From: Mycolicibacterium houstonense
GTDB lineage: Bacteria; Actinomycetota; Actinomycetes; Mycobacteriales; Mycobacteriaceae
Assembly: GCF_900078665.2 (NCBI RefSeq)
Contig: NZ_LT546207.1
Coordinates: forward strand, 3,671,537 to 3,735,536
DNA length: 64,000 nucleotides
Direction of reading: 5' to 3'
The first letter of the stretch is position 1, and every line of letters starts with the position of its first letter. The notes below the pieces were generated by a model that was not told where the DNA came from, ran no database searches, and saw only the letters and a list, made by a program, of their open reading frames with translations. A program made the translations under genes and the position numbers. Positions 60,671 through 64,000 of this stretch are shown here, in pieces.

Positions 60671-60722
60671 ATGGACACAGGTGAGGTGACGAACGGGATG
60701 CGAACCTGTCTCCCCACCCTCG
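60671..60722 (-). pseudogene. probable tRNA 3'-half relic
   Basis: The minus strand contains a T-arm-like ACAGG-TTCGCAT-CCCGT followed by an acceptor-like tail, with one mismatch in the stem. Only 52 bases separate the flanking tRNAs, so there is no room for a D-arm and anticodon arm. It is likely a degenerate tRNA, left after deletion. Confidence 0.4.
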
Positions 60723-60794
60723 TTGACCCGCCAGGATTCGAACCTGAACCGGCTGAACCAAAACCAGCCATGCTGCCAGTTACACCACGGGTCA
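60723..60794 (-). tRNA. tRNA-Gln (anticodon TTG)
   Basis: Acceptor TGACCCG with CGGGTCA, anticodon loop TTTTGGT on stem GCTGG/TCAGC, T-loop TTCGAAT. Discriminator base A rather than the usual G of glutamine tRNAs. Confidence 0.83.
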
Positions 60795-60806
60795 AAGATA
60801 TCAACG

Positions 60807-60880
60807 CTGCCCGCTCAGGATTCGAACCTGAAACCTTCTGGCTCAGAACCAGACGCAGCTACCAATTGCGCTAGCGGGCA
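60807..60880 (-). tRNA. tRNA-Gln (anticodon CTG)
   Basis: Acceptor TGCCCGC with GCGGGCA, anticodon loop TTCTGAG on stem TCTGG/CCAGA, T-loop TTCGAAT, discriminator G. Confidence 0.83.
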
Positions 60881-60890
60881 AGGAAAGTGG

Positions 60891-60972
60891 TCTGCGCGGA
60901 GGGATTCGAACCCCCTGAGCCGAAGCAACTGGTTTACAGCCAGCCGTGACACGCCGTCGTCACCGCACGCAG
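60891..60972 (-). tRNA. tRNA-Tyr (anticodon GTA)
   Basis: Acceptor CTGCGTG with CGCGCAG, anticodon loop CTGTAAA, long variable arm with TTCG turn as expected for bacterial tRNA-Tyr, T-loop TTCGAAT. The 3' CCA is encoded (60888-60890). Confidence 0.85.
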
Positions 60973-60977
60973 GTAGG

Positions 60978-61021
60978 GGCGGGGCGGACGACTCCCGTTT
61001 GATCTGGTCGCCCGCCCCGCC
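60978..61021 (-). terminator. GC-rich hairpin between the HNH gene and tRNA-Tyr
   Basis: GGCGGGGCGG (60978-60987) pairs with CCGCCCCGCC (61012-61021) over a 24-base loop. It lies just after the HNH stop at 61040. It could be a partial terminator or a processing signal in the array transcript. Confidence 0.45.
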
Positions 61022-61039
61022 GGGCGAACCGCTTGTCGA

Positions 61040-61534
61040 TCAGGCCATCTCCGGCACGCGGTAGCGGTCTCGGTCGCGGGGCTCGTAGGGCTCCCAGAGC
61101 AGTCGCATCCCGGCCTCTTCGGGAGTGCGATTGCCCTTGCGCCCGTTGCACGGAGCGCACGCGGCGACGAGATTGAGCCACGTGTTCTGGCCACCGCGCG
61201 ACTCGGGCACCACGTGGTCCAGCGTGTCACCGTGCCCACCGCAGTAGACGCAGATGTAGCCATCGCGTTCCAGCACACCTATCCGCGCCGCCCGAGCACG
61301 AGGCCGGTGCGGAACGTGGACGTATTCGCGCAGTGCGACCGACACGGGCAGTTCGATGACCGTCGACGGGCTCTGGATGTGGACCACGGGGTCGTGGCGC
61401 TCGATCACGTAGACCGAGCCCCGCAGCAGCAGCCGAACGGCCTCCTGCCAGGTCACGTGGCTCAGCACGCGGTAGTCGGCGTTGTACACCGTCACAATTC
61501 GTTGACGGCTTCTGTGTTGGCGAAAGTGCTTCAT
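61040..61534 (-). CDS. HNH endonuclease inside the tRNA array
   Basis: A 164-residue HNH nuclease. The zinc-bound core reads GYICVYCGGHGDTLDHVVPE, then SRGGQNTWLNLVAACAPCNG and RKGNRTPEEA, with two CxxC knuckles and the DHV catalytic segment. The N-terminal half (VTVYNADYRVLSHVTWQEAV) is the type common in free-standing actinobacterial and phage HNH genes. AAAGGAGG precedes ATG 61534. Being set between tRNA-Val and tRNA-Tyr suggests a homing or mobile origin of the array; this is inference. Confidence 0.88.
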   Translation of the reverse strand: MKHFRQHRSRQRIVTVYNADYRVLSHVTWQEAVRLLLRGSVYVIERHDPVVHIQSPSTVIELPVSVALREYVHVPHRPRARAARIGVLERDGYICVYCGGHGDTLDHVVPESRGGQNTWLNLVAACAPCNGRKGNRTPEEAGMRLLWEPYEPRDRDRYRVPEMA

Positions 61535-61581
61535 GACCGCGTGCCTCCTTTCTCGTTGTCGTCGCGGACAGGTTGTCGACG

Positions 61582-61653
61582 TACCCCCGGGGAGATTCGA
61601 ACTCCCGCCATCCTCGTTGTAAGCGAGGCGCTCTCCCGCTGAGCTACGGGGGC
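61582..61653 (-). tRNA. tRNA-Val (anticodon TAC)
   Basis: Acceptor GCCCCCG with CGGGGGT, anticodon loop CTTACAA on stem CCTCG/CGAGG, T-loop TTCGAAT. No CCA encoded. It lies 48 bases upstream of the HNH start. Confidence 0.88.
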
Positions 61654-61661
61654 CAATGTGG

Positions 61662-61735
61662 TCGAGATGGCACGATTCGAACGTGCAACCTCCTGGACCC
61701 AAACCAGGTGCGCTCCCAAGTTGCGCCACATCCCG
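61662..61735 (-). tRNA. tRNA-Pro (anticodon TGG)
   Basis: Acceptor CGGGATG with CATCTCG, C1-G72 first pair typical of proline, anticodon loop TTTGGGT on CCTGG/CCAGG, T-loop TTCGAAT. The 3' CCA is encoded. Confidence 0.88.
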
Positions 61736-61739
61736 TTGG

Positions 61740-61812
61740 CACGGACGGAGGGACTCGAACCCTCAACCTGCGGTTTTGGAGACCGCTGCTCTTCCAATTG
61801 AGCTACATCCGT
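61740..61812 (-). tRNA. tRNA-Trp (anticodon CCA)
   Basis: Acceptor ACGGATG with CGTCCGT, anticodon loop CTCCAAA on GCGGT/ACCGC, T-loop TTCGAGT, discriminator G and encoded CCA. Confidence 0.9.
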
Positions 61813-61839
61813 CGATGTTGTGCAGAGCATGAACATCGG

Positions 61840-61911
61840 TGCGCCGTGAGGGTTTCGATCCCCCGTCCCCAGATTAAGAGTCTGGTGCTATCCCAACTCA
61901 GCTAACGGCGC
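61840..61911 (-). tRNA. tRNA-Lys (anticodon CTT), odd T-loop
   Basis: Acceptor GCGCCGT with ACGGCGC, anticodon loop CTCTTAA on CCAGA/TCTGG. The T-loop reads ATCGAAA instead of the usual TTCGANT; T-stem intact. No CCA encoded. Confidence 0.8.
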
Positions 61912-61925
61912 GTGCGACTCTTCGG

Positions 61926-61998
61926 TGGGTCGCCCGGGACTCGAACCCGGAACTCATGGGTAAAAGCCAAGAGTGATACACGATTTCACCAACGACCC
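61926..61998 (-). tRNA. tRNA-Lys (anticodon TTT)
   Basis: Acceptor GGGTCGT with GCGACCC, anticodon loop CTTTTAC, T-loop TTCGAGT. One mismatch (T-T) in the anticodon stem at position 28-42. Confidence 0.82.
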
Positions 61999-62006
61999 CA
62001 TCCAAG

Positions 62007-62090
62007 TGCGCTCGGCAGGAATCGAACCTGCATGCCCGTGTGGGCACCCGGGTCTGAGCCGGGCGCGTATTCCAGTTCCGCCACGAGCGC
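62007..62090 (-). tRNA. tRNA-Leu (anticodon CAG)
   Basis: Acceptor GCGCTCG with CGAGCGC, anticodon loop CTCAGAC on CCCGG/CCGGG, long variable arm TGCCCACACGGGCA, T-loop TTCGATT. First gene of the array in the direction of transcription. Confidence 0.9.
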
Positions 62091-62576
62091 GGATGCCATC
62101 ACTATGAAGTTTTCAAGTACCGGCAGGACAAGGCATTCAGCCCCGCCACGCCGCAGTGCACGTTGGTCGTGCGCTTTGCTGGAAACAGCATGCGCCGCCG
62201 AGAAGGGGTTGTCGAGTGCATTTTTCGCCGAATCATGTTGTTTACCAACAAAATTGGGCGCGCTGAACTACAGCGACGTCAGGCGACGTCCCTGCCAGCG
62301 ACAACAGCGAGGTTGAGATATTCATGAGATTGTTTTTGTGGCCCCGGCTTCCGGCCTGCGCTCACACCCATCGGTCGGGTCGAAGTCGGTCGACGAAGCG
62401 ACCGGAGGAAGAACGTGGGCCATGTGACGCCTTCGGCGCCGGCCGTGCCAGCGCACGACAAACTCGCCGTGGATGCTTCCTGCATCCCGGCGAGCAGAAC
62501 ATAGTCGTCGCAGTGATCGGCCACGCCGTCACGGTAGTACCGCGTTAGGCCAGGTACCAGCGATTTTTGCGGCACC
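62091..62576. other. gene-free interval between tRNA array and pyrE
   Basis: About 486 bp with no reading frame of interest. It should hold the array promoter on the minus strand and the pyrE promoter on the plus strand. A small inverted repeat TTGTT-TACC-AACAA (62238-62251) and locally AT-rich stretches are present. No GOLLD-type large RNA was recognised, although such RNAs accompany some tRNA arrays. Confidence 0.5.
62101..62131 (-). promoter_or_regulatory. candidate promoter of the tRNA array
   Basis: TTGTCC (62131-62126) as -35 and CATAGT (62106-62101) as -10, spaced by 19 bases, just upstream of tRNA-Leu on the minus strand. Spacing is one or two bases long, so this is a weak assignment. 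Confidence 0.3.
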
Positions 62577-63107
62577 ATGAACAACATGGACCGCGAACTG
62601 CTCGCCCGCGACGTGAACCGCGCCTGCCGCCTTCAGGGACGATTTCAGCTGCGGTCAGGCCAGATCTCGCACGAGTACTTCGACAAGTACCTGTTCGAGT
62701 CAGACCCGCGGTTACTCCGCCGCGTGTGCGAGGCCATGGTTCCGCTCATCCCCGCTGATACCGATCTGCTCGGCGGCCTGGAACTCGGCGGTGTTCCACT
62801 GGCCACAGTGCTGAGCCAACTGACTGGGATACCAACGCTGTTCGTCCGAAAAGCCGCCAAGACCTACGGCACCTGCAGGCTGGCCGAAGGCGCCGACATC
62901 GACGGAAGGACGATCACCCTCGTCGAGGACGTCATCACCACCGGCGGCGCCGTGAGGGACGCCACCGAGGCGCTGCGCCGCGAACGCGCCACCGTCTCGA
63001 CCGTCATCTGTGCGATCAACCGAAGCCCCGATCCCGCCACTGTGCTGGGTGACGTCGGACTGACCGTTCACGCTGTCTTGACCAAAGCCGACCTCGACAC
63101 CGCCTGA
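62577..63107 (+). CDS. pyrE: orotate phosphoribosyltransferase
   Basis: A 176-residue type-I phosphoribosyltransferase. LRSGQISHEYFDKYLFES near the N-terminus and the PRPP loop ITLVEDVITTGGAVRDA identify PyrE, which makes orotidine-5'-phosphate in pyrimidine synthesis. Length suits the mycobacterial enzyme. ATG 62577 is used, with an alternative ATG three codons later. Stand-alone gene between the tRNA array and the topoisomerase. Confidence 0.9.
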   Translation: MNNMDRELLARDVNRACRLQGRFQLRSGQISHEYFDKYLFESDPRLLRRVCEAMVPLIPADTDLLGGLELGGVPLATVLSQLTGIPTLFVRKAAKTYGTCRLAEGADIDGRTITLVEDVITTGGAVRDATEALRRERATVSTVICAINRSPDPATVLGDVGLTVHAVLTKADLDTA

Positions 63108-63256
63108 CCCGGCCTGGGCGGCTGACCTCGTGAGTTAGGCAAATCACGCGTCACCGGCGACACCCGTGGCCGTGGTGGTGGGTGGCTGTCTGTCTGCCAA
63201 GGCACAATGCTTACGGCCGCCCGCCAACCGGAGCGGCCTGGTTGGAAGGGACAGCA

Positions 63257-64000
63257 GTGAGTTACAACGCCTCAGACATCACCGAGCTCGACGATGTCCA
63301 GCACACGCGGCTGCGGCCGGCGGTGAACCTGGGGCTTGACGTACTCAACACCGCGCTGCGTGAGCTGGTCGACAACGCCATCGAAGAGGTCGCCGACCCG
63401 AGCCACGGCGGGTCCACCGTCACCATCACCCTGCACGCCGACGGATCGGTGAGCGTCGCCGACGACGGCCGCGGTCTGCCCGTCGACTCCGACCCCGCCA
63501 CCGGGAAGAACGGCATCGTCAAGACCCTCGGCACCGCGCGGGCCGGCGGCAAGTTCTCCGCCCACACCGATGCGGCCAGCACCGGCGCCGGCCTCAACGG
63601 CATCGGCGCCGCGGCGGCGGTGTTCATCTCCGCACGGACCGACGTGACGGTGCGCCGGGCCGGGAAGACGTACGTGCAGTGTTTCGGCCGGGGTTATCCC
63701 GGGACGTTCGAAGGCAAGGACTTCGACCCGGACGCCCCGTTCACGCGCGCCGACACGCAGAAACTGCGCGGCACCGGCAACCGCAAGCCCGATGCGCACG
63801 GCACCACGGTGCGCATCCTGTTCGACACGGCCGTGGTGCCGGATTCCACCGTGGACATCGGCGAGGTCCTGCTGCGGGCGCATGCCGCGGCCCGGATGTC
63901 GCCGGGCGTGCACCTGGTCGTGGTCGACGACGGCTGGCCGGGCGAGGAGATTCCGCCGGCGCTGCTGGAGCCGTTCAGCGGTCCGTGGGGCAGCGACACC
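63257..64000 (+). CDS. GyrB/ParE-like type II topoisomerase subunit, partial (TopoN-like)
   Basis: First 248 codons, cut by the window end. GTG 63257 gives VSYNASDITELDDVQHTRL. The GHKL ATPase motifs are present: RELVDNAIEEV, SVADDGRGLPV and a modified GAGLNGIGAAAAVF, where canonical GyrB has GLHGVGxSVVNAL. This departure suggests the atypical second type II topoisomerase described in M. smegmatis (TopoN with TopoM), not housekeeping GyrB. The C-terminal part and partner gene lie beyond the window. AAGGG precedes the start. Confidence 0.85.
   Translation, partial: MSYNASDITELDDVQHTRLRPAVNLGLDVLNTALRELVDNAIEEVADPSHGGSTVTITLHADGSVSVADDGRGLPVDSDPATGKNGIVKTLGTARAGGKFSAHTDAASTGAGLNGIGAAAAVFISARTDVTVRRAGKTYVQCFGRGYPGTFEGKDFDPDAPFTRADTQKLRGTGNRKPDAHGTTVRILFDTAVVPDSTVDIGEVLLRAHAAARMSPGVHLVVVDDGWPGEEIPPALLEPFSGPWGSDT

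Noticed and set aside
60512..62090. Integrated prophage
   Set aside because: tRNA cluster and HNH gene are phage-like, but no capsid, terminase, portal or integrase gene is present nearby.
62091..62576. GOLLD-type large non-coding RNA beside the tRNA array
   Set aside because: The gap is too short and no extended conserved secondary structure was recognised.

Overview
The window is high-GC chromosomal DNA from a rapidly growing mycobacterium (Mycolicibacterium type). Evidence for this includes a close homologue of mycobacterial Crp, a bifunctional kinase of the Rv2004c type behind a DosR-like box, F420-type luciferase-like and Ddn-like proteins, DUF5313 and DUF2834 proteins, a short-class NAD-glutamate dehydrogenase, an atypical GyrB-like topoisomerase subunit, and many leaderless genes with a TANNNT -10 element. 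No genome-level identification was possible; this is judged from protein families recalled and read by eye.

Region 1 (1-19.6 kb) holds regulators and metabolic genes: a TetR divergent from a DapB-fold oxidoreductase, NAD-GDH, OsmC, an MpaB-like oxygenase with its TetR, a TetR-LysG pair, a DesK/NarL two-component system, the Rv2004c-like kinase, a Crp paralogue, a one-cysteine OhrR-like MarR, a GntR-MFS operon behind a striking double palindrome, and a serine-hydrolase lipoprotein. It ends in a rearrangement scar (18.7-19.4 kb) with a shortened membrane protein and a TetR tail.

Region 2 (19.85-33.3 kb) is the most interesting part: an apparent accessory catabolic island. A minus-strand operon encodes a Baeyer-Villiger monooxygenase, an alpha/beta hydrolase, an MAO-like amine oxidase and a PucR regulator. 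A divergent plus-strand operon encodes a membrane protein, a 16-residue mini-ORF, an acyl-CoA synthetase and a frameshifted APC permease, ending in a terminator. A third group encodes a class-III aminotransferase, a zinc alcohol dehydrogenase and a PhyH-type dioxygenase. The order amine to carbonyl to ester/lactone to alcohol plus acid to acyl-CoA is chemically coherent. Three copies of the dyad GTGCA-N3-TGCAC lie about 95-140 nt upstream of the three promoters, which suggests one regulon.

Region 3 (33.3-50.2 kb) is mixed: a TetR-acyl-CoA dehydrogenase operon under a near-perfect palindrome, an SDR, a MerR protein with two HTH domains, a VOC protein, a lipoprotein with three 36-residue repeats, PhzF, a PdxK/ThiD-like kinase, a luciferase-like oxidoreductase, a Tat-exported protein with a structured leader, a GH6 cellulase, a KstD-like flavoprotein divergent from a TetR around a 13+13 bp palindrome, a CxxS thioredoxin-fold protein, MmcQ/YjbR, a long-form GAPDH and a PotD-like binding protein.

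Region 4 (50.2-58.3 kb) contains an APC permease-amidohydrolase-AraC operon converging on the PotD gene. It also contains a five-gene ECF sigma operon (SrpA-like peroxidase, cytochrome b561, COG4315 protein, sigma factor, zinc anti-sigma factor) behind a TGAACC-N16-CGTACT promoter.

Region 5 (58.3-64.0 kb) contains RNase Z, small proteins, a Ddn-like protein, and a minus-strand array of 11 tRNA genes interrupted by an HNH endonuclease gene, with one apparent tRNA relic. pyrE and the start of an atypical GyrB/ParE-like gene, cut by the window end, follow.
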